This document shows, one piece after another, positions 33,847 to 41,751 of a stretch of 64,000 nucleotides of DNA (its first letter is position 1; each line of letters opens with the position of its first letter). Origin of the DNA: Streptomyces sp. NBRC 110028 (lineage in GTDB: Bacteria; Actinomycetota; Actinomycetes; Streptomycetales; Streptomycetaceae). Made by a program: the position numbers and the translations under genes. The stretch spans positions 1 to 64,000 of the forward strand of contig NZ_BBUZ01000048.1 in NCBI RefSeq assembly GCF_001417735.1. The letters run 5' to 3'. The notes beneath the pieces are model-generated. The model did no database searches and had not been told where the DNA came from. It worked only from the letters and a program-made list of their open reading frames with translations.

Positions 33847-35193
33847 TTACGCCGGAATCAACCTCGGGGCGACCAGCCGTGCGCGCTCGTATAGATCACG
33901 TGCGGCCCGATTCTTGAGGTGAGGCCGAATTAGCTGCGACATCCTCGCCATATGCTTATCAACTTGCCCAGATTGGATTGCAGGGTAGCCATCCACTACC
34001 TTGCCCCACGTAGCGCAAGCCTCATCCAAATGGCCGATTGTTAGTTGACGCTCAGCCAACATTGCACTGAACCGCATCCCGCTTCGATTAGATTCGTTTT
34101 CCGGTTCTCGCAAACGGAAATGGAGCTGAAGATTGTCAATGCTTCCGCCCACATCTCCTAGCGCATATCTGACTTGCGCGGTGTGGTACGCCAGCGTAGC
34201 CAGACTGTAGCCGCCAAATGTTTGGTGCTGGCTCTCCGCTTTGCTCATGGCTGTCTCAGTTTCTCGGATGCTTCGGAGTGCATTGAAGCGATCTCCTGCA
34301 ACGGCATATGAGTGAGCCTGTTGCCCTGCCATGAAAGCTTTCATTCTGGGTGCAGCAGTAGGAGATGCCTCGCTTGCTGCGTTTGCCCAGTTAACTGCCG
34401 TCGAACCATGACCCAAATCGACTGATTGAACCGACATCCCTCGGAGAATGTGGCAGTAGGTCATGTAATCGTCGCTGGCGCCAGCAAGCTCTAGACCCCT
34501 TACGTAATATCGCTGAGCGGTGCCGTGCAATCCTTCATCTACCGCCATCCAGCCTGTGAGATAACACAAGAAAGATGCCGCAGAAACCATTTCTTTGCGG
34601 ACTTCACTTGATGCATCTGCCTTCAAGTATGGGGCCACGATGTTGACCAGGAAAGCGGCAGCCATGGGACGCGCGTATCGCCCTCCGAATTCATCGTCAA
34701 GGTCTGAAAGCCGGTCTGTCATGGCGGTTACAGTATTAACTTCAGACATGCCGACGTGTTGCGTTTGTCCGGTTTGGATGGCTTCCATCCGGCCTACAAC
34801 GTCCGGCCAGTTGGGTACCGCCAGCGCGACAGAGAAGAGGCCCGCGCCAAGGATGCTGCGGCGCGAAGGGTCCATGTCCTGCCTCCCCAAGTCGATCAAC
34901 GCTTCAACGGTACTCAGGCGTGCGTTCGACTCGTTGGCAGGCAGGGGGAACCCTGCCTCAGCGTGCGTGATCGGTCGGCCCAGCTTCCGGGCGAACGCCT
35001 CCAAGATCAGCGGTCGGGCAGCCTCTTTCGGCATGTGGCCCTTGAGCCACTGATGGGCGGACGGCTCCCGGTACTTCTGTGGCGTTCCGCGTTCGGTGCC
35101 AATGCGGTTGACCTCCTGGACGAGCTGCCGCAGCGTCCACCCGGTCTCTCGGAACAGCCGTTCCAGGCCCTCGTTCGGCTCCCGCTCACTCAC
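33847..35193 (-). CDS. HTH plus TPR-like transcriptional regulator
   Basis: A 448-residue protein: residues 8-75 form a helix-turn-helix-like domain (TLRQLVQEVNRIG, HQWLKGHMP), followed by an all-alpha region (about 95-440) with TPR-like repeats. Such proteins are common Streptomyces regulators, and element-borne copies control transfer or cargo. The internal RRSILGAGLF at 111-120 resembles a Tat signal but is far from the N-terminus. Third-codon GC is clearly lower than in flanking chromosome, consistent with acquisition. It diverges from the short-ORF operon at 35360. Confidence 0.7.
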   Translation of the reverse strand: MSEREPNEGLERLFRETGWTLRQLVQEVNRIGTERGTPQKYREPSAHQWLKGHMPKEAARPLILEAFARKLGRPITHAEAGFPLPANESNARLSTVEALIDLGRQDMDPSRRSILGAGLFSVALAVPNWPDVVGRMEAIQTGQTQHVGMSEVNTVTAMTDRLSDLDDEFGGRYARPMAAAFLVNIVAPYLKADASSEVRKEMVSAASFLCYLTGWMAVDEGLHGTAQRYYVRGLELAGASDDYMTYCHILRGMSVQSVDLGHGSTAVNWANAASEASPTAAPRMKAFMAGQQAHSYAVAGDRFNALRSIRETETAMSKAESQHQTFGGYSLATLAYHTAQVRYALGDVGGSIDNLQLHFRLREPENESNRSGMRFSAMLAERQLTIGHLDEACATWGKVVDGYPAIQSGQVDKHMARMSQLIRPHLKNRAARDLYERARLVAPRLIPA

Positions 35194-35359
35194 TCGGCGC
35201 TCAACTCCCCCGCTAAAGCAGGCGCTTAAAGCTCTTAAAAACTGCCGCTCTTGCCACGGTACCGCGATGCGTAGTGGAGCGGTTGCCTAGAGCGAGAAGG
35301 ACCCCCGCAACCGTGCGACCGGTCCGGGGGCATGGCCAACGCTGCGAAGGAGCGTCAAC

Positions 35360-35641
35360 ATGAGAGAGCGTATCGCCCGATCCATGAGGCCGTGGCTGCG
35401 GAGGTTATTCCCCGCCACCGGTCGCCATCGGACAGTCGATACCTCAAGGTTCGCACCGGCACCCGCTGCCGTGCCCCTACCCGCCCCGGCCTGCGTGCCT
35501 GTCTGTAACGCAGACACGCCCACGCTTCAGCTCCCGCGCATCGCGGCCGGAGAACGTTTCCCGATCGTTTGGGACACCGACCCCGTGCCGTTGTACGTCC
35601 TCCGGCACGAGCGGCAGCGAGCCTCGGGGATCTCGCGGTGA
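35360..35641 (+). CDS. Element-encoded small protein, unknown; contains a TTA codon
   Basis: A 93-residue protein with a basic N-terminus (MRERIARSMRPWLRRLFPATG) and a Pro/Ala-rich middle. No family recognised. Codon 16 is TTA (35405-35407), rare in Streptomyces and dependent on the bldA tRNA. Its stop overlaps the next start (GTGA), beginning a chain of four coupled ORFs. Confidence 0.55.
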   Translation: MRERIARSMRPWLRRLFPATGRHRTVDTSRFAPAPAAVPLPAPACVPVCNADTPTLQLPRIAAGERFPIVWDTDPVPLYVLRHERQRASGISR

Positions 35642-35784
35642 GCGCGATCGAGCCTCCAGCCCAACCGCAGGAGGCACAGCAAGACGCGCCCAAGCCCCCG
35701 ACTCAGCAGGAGTTGGACGAGCGTGCGGACGCCCTGAATCAGAGGATTGACAAGCACCTTGGGCGCGGGGGGCTGACCCGATGA
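35638..35784 (+). CDS. 48-residue coupled ORF, unknown
   Basis: GTG at 35638 overlaps the previous stop (GTGA). The product is hydrophilic: a Pro/Gln-rich first half, then PTQQELDERADALNQRIDKH, likely a short amphipathic helix. No family recognised. Coupling at both ends argues that it is translated. Confidence 0.5.
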   Translation: MSAIEPPAQPQEAQQDAPKPPTQQELDERADALNQRIDKHLGRGGLTR

Positions 35785-35942
35785 CCTCGTGTGCCACGTG
35801 CACCCGGCTGAAGCAGGAGAAGGCCAAAGCCATGGAAGCCGGTGACTATCGGCTGGCCGCCGATCTTGAACTGAAGATCCGGCACCATCCGGACGGTCAC
35901 AAGATGCCTCCGTTCGGACCTCGATGGGGGTGGATCGGGTGA
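35781..35942 (+). CDS. 53-residue coupled ORF with Cys pair, unknown
   Basis: ATG 35781 overlaps the previous stop (ATGA). The N-terminus MTSCATCTRLK carries CxxC, followed by a helical MEAGDYRLAADLELKIRHHP segment; the tail has PFGPRWGWIG. Without a second Cys pair a zinc ribbon would need dimerisation. Function unknown. Confidence 0.5.
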   Translation: MTSCATCTRLKQEKAKAMEAGDYRLAADLELKIRHHPDGHKMPPFGPRWGWIG

Positions 35943-36190
35943 ACGAGCCGACGCTGTACAACGGGCCCCAGCCGGGCGAGGAGGCTTACGACGCCGCCAC
36001 GGGACGTCTGGGCGTTCTTCAAGCCGTCTGTGACATCGATGAACTCATCTTCGATCACCAGATGCCGGGCCCACTCGTCGCGTTCCTCCGCCCCCAGAGG
36101 GGCGGACAGGAGTGGATGACTGACTCCAGGAACGTCCAGTTCCCCAACGAGGCACGACCGCATCCCGACTCCAGCGACGCGCAGCCCTGA
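35939..36190 (+). CDS. 83-residue coupled ORF, unknown
   Basis: GTG 35939 overlaps the previous stop (GTGA); an ATG at 35924 in the same frame is an alternative without the overlap geometry. The product (VNEPTLYNGPQPGEEAYDA to the end) is acidic with no recognised domain. It ends the four-ORF chain, and a terminator follows about 60 bp later. Confidence 0.5.
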   Translation: MNEPTLYNGPQPGEEAYDAATGRLGVLQAVCDIDELIFDHQMPGPLVAFLRPQRGGQEWMTDSRNVQFPNEARPHPDSSDAQP

Positions 36191-36250
36191 CGCATCCCAT
36201 GACTCCACCCGCCAGACGGTGTTGATTCCCGCCTGGTGGGTGGGTGAGCC

Positions 36251-36296
36251 CCCGCCCCGATCGTGCGCAACAGGAAGGGCTAGCGGTCGGGGCGGG
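36251..36296 (+). terminator. Terminator after the short-ORF operon
   Basis: CCCGCCCCGA and TCGGGGCGGG pair across a 26-nt loop. Confidence 0.55.
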
Positions 36297-36340
36297 TCAG
36301 CAAGTGCCGTGCACCACTCCAACCAGGGAGGGATCCAGCA

Positions 36341-36787
36341 ATGACAGCAGTGGTGAACGACCAGCGGACCGGCCGCTCACTGGTCAGCGAAGAGTTATTC
36401 GGTAGCCTCGTTCACTTCGTGGCCACCCACAACGGGCAGACCCCGGAGCGGGCCGAGCGCATCGCCGACCAGGCGGTTGCGTTCCTCGCGACCGTGGCCA
36501 CCGCCACCGTGCCCATGGTCCCGTCGGACGACGTGGACATGGGTCTGCACGCCTTCATCCTGCACACCAAGGCGTACGGGGAGTTCTGCGCCCAGTACGC
36601 CGGGCGCTTCCTGCACCACAACCCCGCCCCCGGTGGTGGCGGGCGCACCCTGGAAGCGGTCACGGCCAGCGCGCACGCCATGAAGGCGGCGGGTTTCATG
36701 GTCTTCGATGACCTGTGGACCGTGAACGGGGAGAACGCCGCGCAGTGCGATTCCGACTGCGGACGGCCGTACGGACGGGCGGAGTAG
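36341..36787 (+). CDS. DUF1399/glycine-rich-domain-like protein; contains a TTA codon
   Basis: A 148-residue protein. The segment DDVDMGLHAFILHTKAYGEF followed by C, A, Q, then YAGRFLHHNP matches the pattern of DUF1399 (GRDP-type) domains, where an Asp/His/Cys-containing helix precedes HH. The C-terminus has CDSDCGRPYG. Codon 19 is TTA (36395-36397). It sits 82 bp before a kinase-like gene and may be its partner. No function is established for bacterial members. Confidence 0.55.
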   Translation: MTAVVNDQRTGRSLVSEELFGSLVHFVATHNGQTPERAERIADQAVAFLATVATATVPMVPSDDVDMGLHAFILHTKAYGEFCAQYAGRFLHHNPAPGGGGRTLEAVTASAHAMKAAGFMVFDDLWTVNGENAAQCDSDCGRPYGRAE

Positions 36788-36813
36788 TCTCCGGCCGGTG
36801 ATGTGAGACAGGG

Positions 36814-36841
36814 CCGCTCCTCGGCACATGCTGAGGGGCGG
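36814..36841 (+). terminator. Hairpin between the DUF1399-like and kinase-like genes
   Basis: CCGCTCCTCGGCA and TGAGGGGCGG form an imperfect stem 12 bp before the next ribosome-binding site; it could terminate or attenuate. Confidence 0.4.
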
Positions 36842-36869
36842 TTCGCTCTTCTAGAGAGGATCAGATTTC

Positions 36870-37718
36870 GTGGCCGAAGCAGCGTCGTACGAGATCCCCA
36901 CCAGTGTCTTAGAGACGCTGGTGGCTTCAGGGAGGCGGCTCGTACTCGACCGGCGCGGGTCAACTGTTTGGGAGGTCGAGACGCAGCAGGGCCTGTATGC
37001 CGTGAAGCTCGGCTATCCAATCAAAGCAACAAGCGAATGGGAGGCCCAGGAATGGACGGCCCTGGCCCCCGCCCGCGAGGGTGCGATCTTGCAGCAGCTC
37101 GACAGGGGCAACGTCAGCTACGGCGAATGGGAACACGGCACCTGGAACGTCCAGCCCTGGCACCAGGGCAACAGCCTGTACGACCTGTGGCAGCCGCACC
37201 GCGCCGAAGGGGCCTCATCAGAGCCCGACCTAAGTGAAGCGCTGTCGTGCGCGGAAGCCGTGGCCGCGTTGCACGCGACAGGGTGGGCGCACGGGGACAT
37301 CCAGCCCGCACATCTGATCATCAGCGATGAGGGAACGGCGCTCATTGATCTCGCGCTGGCCCAGGGCGGAGACATCCCCACCGCCTACGACTTCAGCTAT
37401 CGGGGCTGTCTCGTCCACTACGAGAGCCCAGAGATCTCCCGGAGCGTTCTGGAGACCGGCACGGCCACCCCGACCATGACAGCGGACGTCTACGCCCTTG
37501 GTGCCTCACTCTTCATCAGCGCGACCGGACTGCGCCACGTCGAGTACCCCGACGACGTCAGCCGCAAGGATCAACGGCAAGCCATCGTGGACGGACCGCA
37601 CCGCCCGGTGAACGTGCCCGGAGTGCTCGGCAAACTCATCGACGCCATGCTCAGCTCCGAGCCTGCCGACCGGCCCACGAGTGCAGAAGTCTGTAAGGAA
37701 CTGAGCAACGGGCGCTGA
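36870..37718 (+). CDS. Atypical protein-kinase-like protein; contains a TTA codon
   Basis: A 282-residue protein starting at GTG 36870 behind GAGAGGA. It has a kinase fold signature: VAIK-like Lys in YAVKLG (K46) and a catalytic-loop-like WAHGDIQPAHLI (D143). The usual Asn of the loop is His (H148), and DFG is DLA (160-162). The segment VHYESPEIS is APE-like and TADVYALGASLF matches the following helix. There is no transmembrane or extracellular sensor. It may be a degenerate kinase that still transfers phosphate or a pseudokinase. Codon 14 is TTA (36909-36911). Confidence 0.7.
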   Translation: MAEAASYEIPTSVLETLVASGRRLVLDRRGSTVWEVETQQGLYAVKLGYPIKATSEWEAQEWTALAPAREGAILQQLDRGNVSYGEWEHGTWNVQPWHQGNSLYDLWQPHRAEGASSEPDLSEALSCAEAVAALHATGWAHGDIQPAHLIISDEGTALIDLALAQGGDIPTAYDFSYRGCLVHYESPEISRSVLETGTATPTMTADVYALGASLFISATGLRHVEYPDDVSRKDQRQAIVDGPHRPVNVPGVLGKLIDAMLSSEPADRPTSAEVCKELSNGR

Positions 37719-37730
37719 GCCCCCTTGATG

Positions 37731-37771
37731 GCCCCGCCCGTCTGATCCGCCCCGGGACGGATGGGCGGGGC
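37731..37771 (+). terminator. Terminator after the kinase-like gene
   Basis: GCCCCGCCC and GGGCGGGGC arms with additional pairing (ATCC/GGAT) inside. Confidence 0.65.
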
Positions 37772-37775
37772 TCGC

Positions 37776-37788
37776 CGCAGTTCAGGCA
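37776..37788. repeat. Right copy of the 13-nt imperfect direct repeat
   Basis: CGCAGTTCAGGCA, partner of the copy at 30530-30542; candidate but weak attachment-site remnant directly before the 18-bp palindrome. Confidence 0.25.
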
Positions 37789-37789
37789 G

Positions 37790-37807
37790 GTTGGTCACGT
37801 GACCAAC
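37790..37807. promoter_or_regulatory. Perfect 18-bp palindrome with adjacent third half-site
   Basis: GTTGGTCACGTGACCAAC is a perfect dyad, and TGACCAAC recurs three bases later (37811-37818). It may be an operator or an integrase/excisionase arm site near the element's right end. The rest of the 37719-38081 gap holds only terminators and no supported gene. Confidence 0.6.
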
Positions 37808-37911
37808 GCATGACCAACAGCGGCCCCGGGAGCCCAGTGATCCTGGGGAGACTCCCTCTGAAGGGGTCGTTCATGCAGGTCACAGCCCCTACAGCCTGTA
37901 AAGCTCGCCGG

Positions 37912-37943
37912 GGGCGGGGGCGTCGTATGCGATGCCCCCGCCC
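37912..37943. terminator. GC-rich hairpin near the right end of the element
   Basis: GGGCGGGGGC and GCCCCCGCCC flank a 12-nt loop. It may be the native terminator that once followed the disrupted chromosomal site. Confidence 0.6.
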
Positions 37944-38023
37944 TCGTCGTGCCGAGCGCGCACCGTCCCGCCGCTCTCCGGTTCGGCGGCCGTGGCGGCG
38001 GCGAAGGTGCGGCCGCCCTGACA

Positions 38024-38063
38024 GACGACCGCCGCCGGGCGCTCGGGCCCGGCGGCGGTCGTC
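38024..38063. terminator. Terminator after the first LCP gene
   Basis: GACGACCGCCGCCGGG and CCCGGCGGCGGTCGTC, separated by a short loop, form a 16-bp stem just beyond the stop at 38082. Confidence 0.8.
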
Positions 38064-38081
38064 ATGCGGACGGCGTGGTGG

Positions 38082-39392
38082 TCAGTTGCCGGAGACGGTG
38101 ACCTTCTCGTCGTTCTTCAGCTCGCCCACCAGCTGCTTGACCTTGGGCATGTCCCACTGGACGGCGCTGCCCTTGGAAGTGGGGAGACCGGGGTTGGAGA
38201 CGGGCATGTTCATCTGCTTGCCCTCACCGTTGGAGACGCTCTTCATCGCGAAGAACATGTCCTTCAGGTCCCACAGGCTCATGTCCTTGTCGACGATCAG
38301 GCTGTCCAGGCCGGCGCCCATCATCGGGTAGAGCTTGAAGGGGTTCATGACCGTGCTCGGCGTCGCCGCCTTGTTGGCGAGTGCCGCCAGGAACCGCTGC
38401 TGGTTCTTGGTGCGGTCCAGGTCACCGCCGGCCAGGCCGTGGCGCTGGCGGACGAAGGCGAGCGCCTGCTGGCCGTTGAGCGTCTGCTCGCCCTTCTTGA
38501 AGTCGGCCCCGGAGAACTTGTCGTTCATGTCCTGGGGGATGTTGATGTCGACCCCGCCGACCCCGTCGACGATCTTGGCGAAGCCGTCGAAGCCGATCTC
38601 CGCGTAGTGGTCGATCTTCAGGCCGGTGTTGTACTCGATGGTCCGGGTGAGCAGCTGCGGGCCCTCCGAGGAGTAGGAGGCGTTCAGCTTGTTCTGGCTC
38701 GCCGGGATCCGGTTGCCGCTCGACGAGCCGGTGAAGGCCGGGATGGTGACCCAGGAGTCACGCGGGAGGCTGACCATGGTGTTCCCGTTCTCACCGACGT
38801 GGAGCAGGATCATGGAGTCGGTGCGGCGGCCCTCGGCGGAGCCGGTGTGCAGCTTCTTCTTGTCCTCCGCGGACATGCCCTCACGGCTGTCCGAACCGAC
38901 GATCAGGTAGTTGGTGCCCTTGCCGCCGGTCGGCCGGTCCTCGACCTTGCTGAGGTCGACCTCGCGCTTGAGCTTGCCGTCGGCCCAGAAGTAGGTGCCG
39001 ATACCGACCGCGAGCAGCAGCACGACCAGGGTGACCAGTCCGATGGTTATCCGACGCCGCCAGTTCACCGGTCCGCCCCTCCGCGCGCCGCCGCCGGGAC
39101 GGCCGGGACCGCCCGGCCCGCCGGGGCCGCGGCCGCCGCCGTATACCTGGCCTGTGTTGTAACCGTCGCCACCGTGGCCGCCGTACTCGTCATGGCTCGG
39201 CGAGGGCCGCGGCACGCTCCCCCGCGGTGACAGCTCCGGGGGCAGCGGCGGCTCGGCGGGCTGCTGCCCGCCGCCCGGCGCCGCCCGCCGTACCTGCGGC
39301 ATGGAGCGGGCCCCCTCTGGCTGGGGGCTACCGCTGCCGCGTCCGTACCGGTCGTTGCGGTCACCGGTCCAACCCTGGGGCCATTCGCTCAT
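38082..39392 (-). CDS. LCP-family cell-wall glycopolymer ligase (LytR-CpsA-Psr)
   Basis: A 436-residue type II membrane protein. A Gly/Pro-rich cytoplasmic tail (1-110) precedes one transmembrane helix (about 115-134) and the extracellular LCP domain: YLIVGSDSREG, TDSMILLHV, SLPRDSWVTIP, NKLNASYSSEGPQLLTRTIE, and FVRQRHGLAGGDLDRTKNQQRFL. Conserved Asp and Arg residues bind the pyrophosphate of lipid-linked glycopolymers, which the enzyme transfers to peptidoglycan. No LytR_C domain. I use ATG 39392; the frame extends to 39452 but homology and a typical acidic start favour the shorter form. Confidence 0.92.
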   Translation of the reverse strand: MSEWPQGWTGDRNDRYGRGSGSPQPEGARSMPQVRRAAPGGGQQPAEPPLPPELSPRGSVPRPSPSHDEYGGHGGDGYNTGQVYGGGRGPGGPGGPGRPGGGARRGGPVNWRRRITIGLVTLVVLLLAVGIGTYFWADGKLKREVDLSKVEDRPTGGKGTNYLIVGSDSREGMSAEDKKKLHTGSAEGRRTDSMILLHVGENGNTMVSLPRDSWVTIPAFTGSSSGNRIPASQNKLNASYSSEGPQLLTRTIEYNTGLKIDHYAEIGFDGFAKIVDGVGGVDINIPQDMNDKFSGADFKKGEQTLNGQQALAFVRQRHGLAGGDLDRTKNQQRFLAALANKAATPSTVMNPFKLYPMMGAGLDSLIVDKDMSLWDLKDMFFAMKSVSNGEGKQMNMPVSNPGLPTSKGSAVQWDMPKVKQLVGELKNDEKVTVSGN

Positions 39393-39499
39393 GCATGGCA
39401 GTGTGCCTGGTCGGACCTGCTGTCTTACAGGGCGGGTGCCGTATCGCGGCATGGCTGTTGCAGAGCTGATAAGAATCCGGCCCGCATAGGGTGGACGGC

Positions 39500-40051
39500 A
39501 TGACCAAACCGGCCCACGACGTGGATACGGACCTTCCGGGCAAGCCCACGTCCGCCTCCCGCACCACGCTGTCGCACATCATGACCGGCAACGACACCAA
39601 TCTCCTCGGCACCGTCCACGGCGGCGTGATCATGAAGCTCGTCGACGACGCCGCCGGGGCGGTCGCGGGACGGCACTCCGAGGGTCCCGCGGTCACCGCG
39701 TCGATGGACGAGATGGCCTTCCTGGAGCCGGTCCGCGTCGGCGATCTCGTCCATGTGAAGGCCCAGGTCAACTGGACCGGACGGTCCTCCATGGAGGTCG
39801 GGGTGCGGGTGCTGGCCGAGCGCTGGAACGAGTCCACTCCCGCCACCCAGGTCGGCAGCGCCTATCTGGTCTTCGCCGCGGTCGACGCCGACGGCAAGCC
39901 CCGGCCCGTGCCGCCGGTCATACCGGAGACCGAGCGCGACAAGCGGCGCTACCAGGAGGCCGAGATCCGCCGCACCCACCGGCTGGCCCGCCGCCGCGCG
40001 ATCAAGGAGCTGCGCGCCCGGCGCGTCGCGGAGGGCGCCGAGGAGCTGTGA
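39500..40051 (+). CDS. Hotdog-fold acyl-CoA thioesterase
   Basis: A 183-residue single-hotdog thioesterase of the BACH/YciA type. GNDTNLLGTVHGGVIMKLVDDAAG carries the catalytic Asn/Asp region; ASMDEMAFLEPVRVGDLV and SAYLVFAAVD complete the fold. The C-terminus is a basic helix (RRTHRLARRRAIKELRARR). It hydrolyses acyl-CoA to free acid and CoA. ATG 39500 is chosen; ATG 39491 is three codons upstream. Confidence 0.9.
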   Translation: MTKPAHDVDTDLPGKPTSASRTTLSHIMTGNDTNLLGTVHGGVIMKLVDDAAGAVAGRHSEGPAVTASMDEMAFLEPVRVGDLVHVKAQVNWTGRSSMEVGVRVLAERWNESTPATQVGSAYLVFAAVDADGKPRPVPPVIPETERDKRRYQEAEIRRTHRLARRRAIKELRARRVAEGAEEL

Positions 40052-40100
40052 GCGGCAAAGGCGACCGCGGCAGCCGTCACACCGCCACGGGCCGGCACCG

Positions 40101-41600
40101 CTACGCGCAGCCGACCTCGTCGCCGGTGACGGCCTCGATGCCGGGGCGGTCCTTGCGCGGGTCCTCGGTGCGTACCGGGTGGACGTCCTTGTAGTCCGCG
40201 CCGACCGTGACCTGGATGACCCCGCCCTGGCCCGGTACCGGCTTCAGCTGCGCTCCGGGCAGTGCGGCGGCCAGGGTGCGCACCGAGCGGTCCCAGACCG
40301 GGTCGTAACGGATGACCGTGCGCGCCAGGTCCTTGGTGGCCGCGTCGGCGGGGGAGCCGGTGGTGGCGAAGCCGGTGGCGTGCAGCGCCCGGTCCGCGCG
40401 GCGGGCGAGCCCGGTCGTCCCGGTGCCGTTGAGCACGTGGACCCGGACCTGCCGCGGGGCCACGTCGACGATGGTGGCCGCGGACCGCGCGTGGTGCCGG
40501 GTCAGCGGCTGGTCCCGGCGGATGGCGTCGAACAGCCGCTTCGCCCTGGGCCGGTCCCAGTGCAGTGTGGAGCCGACGCCCCCCAGCGGCCGCCCCGGCA
40601 GGATCACCGGGACCGAGGCGAACTCGGAGGACGCCGGGGTGAGGCCGTTCATGGCCCGGCCCAGGGCCATCAGGTCCTCCGCGCCGAAGCCGTGGTCGGC
40701 GCGGACGGAGCCGAGCAGGGTGGTGGCGACGGCGTTGAACCGCACCGGGTTCAGCAGGACGCCGCCCGCCGCCGTCTGGTGGAGCACCGAGGCCAGGAAG
40801 CGCTGTTGGCGCTGGATGCGGCCGAGGTCGGAGGTGCCGTCGGTGTGGCGGGAGCGGACGTACTGCAGCGCCTGGCCGCCGCCCAGGACATGGCTGCCGG
40901 GCGGCAGGTCGAGGCCGGTGTGGTCGTCCTTGAGCCGCCGGGCCGTGCACACCTTCACCCCGCCGACCATGTCGACGGTCTTCATGAAGCTGGTGAAGTC
41001 GACCTCCAGATAGTGGTCGATGTGCACGCCGGTCGCGTGCTCGACGGTGCGCACGGTGAGGCTGGGCCCGCCCTCGGCGTAGGCGGCGTTGAGCCGCTGC
41101 GGATGGGCGGGGTGCCGTTTCCCGGCGCGGTCGGTGTAGGCGGGGATCACGGCGTACGAGTCGCGGGGCAGGCTGACCACGGAGGCCCGGCGGCGGTCCG
41201 CCGACAGGTGGATCAGGATGACCGTGTCGGTGCAGTGGCAGGGCGCCCCGCCGAGCCGGTACAGCACCTTCTCCTGCCGGGTGATCCGGTCCCGGCCGTC
41301 GGTGCCGACGACCAGGAAGTTGACCCCGCCCCCGGCGTTCTCCGGCCGGTTGTCCAGGCCGCCGAAGGCGTCCACCCGGTGGATGCCGGATTCCAGCTCC
41401 CGGACCAGCAGGTGCCCGATCGCGCTGACCGCCAGCACCAGGCACGCGAGGCACAGGGCGATCCGCAGACCCCAGCGGCGGCGCCGCCCGGAGCGGGGCC
41501 GGGGGCGTGGCGGGCGCGTCGATCGGGCCGGTGCACTCACCGAAGGAGACCTCCGTGAACGGGCCCGGGCGGGGCGCTGGCGGGTCGGAACCGCTGTCAC
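40101..41600 (-). CDS. LCP-family ligase with C-terminal LytR_C domain
   Basis: A 499-residue membrane protein: Arg-rich cytoplasmic tail, one transmembrane helix (about 47-66), an LCP domain (FLVVGTDGRDR, SLPRDSYAVIPAY, RLNAAYAEGG, RSRHTDGTSDLGRIQRQQRF) and a LytR_C domain (about 395-490; VRVHVLNGTGTTGLARRA). An unusual CHC motif sits in the loop before TDTVILIHL. Divergent from the GT2 gene at 41752. Confidence 0.9.
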   Translation of the reverse strand: MTAVPTRQRPARARSRRSPSVSAPARSTRPPRPRPRSGRRRRWGLRIALCLACLVLAVSAIGHLLVRELESGIHRVDAFGGLDNRPENAGGGVNFLVVGTDGRDRITRQEKVLYRLGGAPCHCTDTVILIHLSADRRRASVVSLPRDSYAVIPAYTDRAGKRHPAHPQRLNAAYAEGGPSLTVRTVEHATGVHIDHYLEVDFTSFMKTVDMVGGVKVCTARRLKDDHTGLDLPPGSHVLGGGQALQYVRSRHTDGTSDLGRIQRQQRFLASVLHQTAAGGVLLNPVRFNAVATTLLGSVRADHGFGAEDLMALGRAMNGLTPASSEFASVPVILPGRPLGGVGSTLHWDRPRAKRLFDAIRRDQPLTRHHARSAATIVDVAPRQVRVHVLNGTGTTGLARRADRALHATGFATTGSPADAATKDLARTVIRYDPVWDRSVRTLAAALPGAQLKPVPGQGGVIQVTVGADYKDVHPVRTEDPRKDRPGIEAVTGDEVGCA

Positions 41601-41751
41601 GGTAGGGCCATACGATGAGCACCCCGGCGCCCCACGCCGCTGGTGCCGACCGCTGCCACCCGGGCGGCGCGTTCCGGTGCCCCCATTCGCGGTAACGTGG
41701 GCCCGCTACTGCAGTCTCCCGGGGGCCAGACCCCCCGAACCCCGAGGTGCC

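Larger units (their letters stand above)
30521..37807. mobile_element. Degraded integrative element (AICE-like remnant); boundaries approximate
   Basis: The block between the acyl-CoA dehydrogenase and LCP genes is foreign. It has a tyrosine integrase with its 3' end facing the left junction, a probable excisionase, a truncated DUF3987-like gene, an HTH/TPR regulator and several short ORFs of restricted distribution. Its genes are less GC-rich in third positions and three carry TTA codons. No replication initiator, Tra/FtsK translocase or Spd genes are present, so it cannot be a complete conjugative element. The left edge may lie inside the 3' end of the acyl-CoA dehydrogenase gene (about 30463). 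The right edge is placed between 37719 and 37912. Confidence 0.7.

Noticed and set aside
34834..34864. Tat signal peptide in the TPR regulator (RRSILGAGLF)
   Set aside because: It lies at residues 111-120 behind a helix-turn-helix domain, so it cannot be an export signal.
37810..37880. Displaced original 3' end of the acyl-CoA dehydrogenase (codons reading VILGRLP)
   Set aside because: The resemblance to the native ending VMARNLP is short, needs a missing codon and has no preceding YEGTNQ-like sequence; it may be chance.
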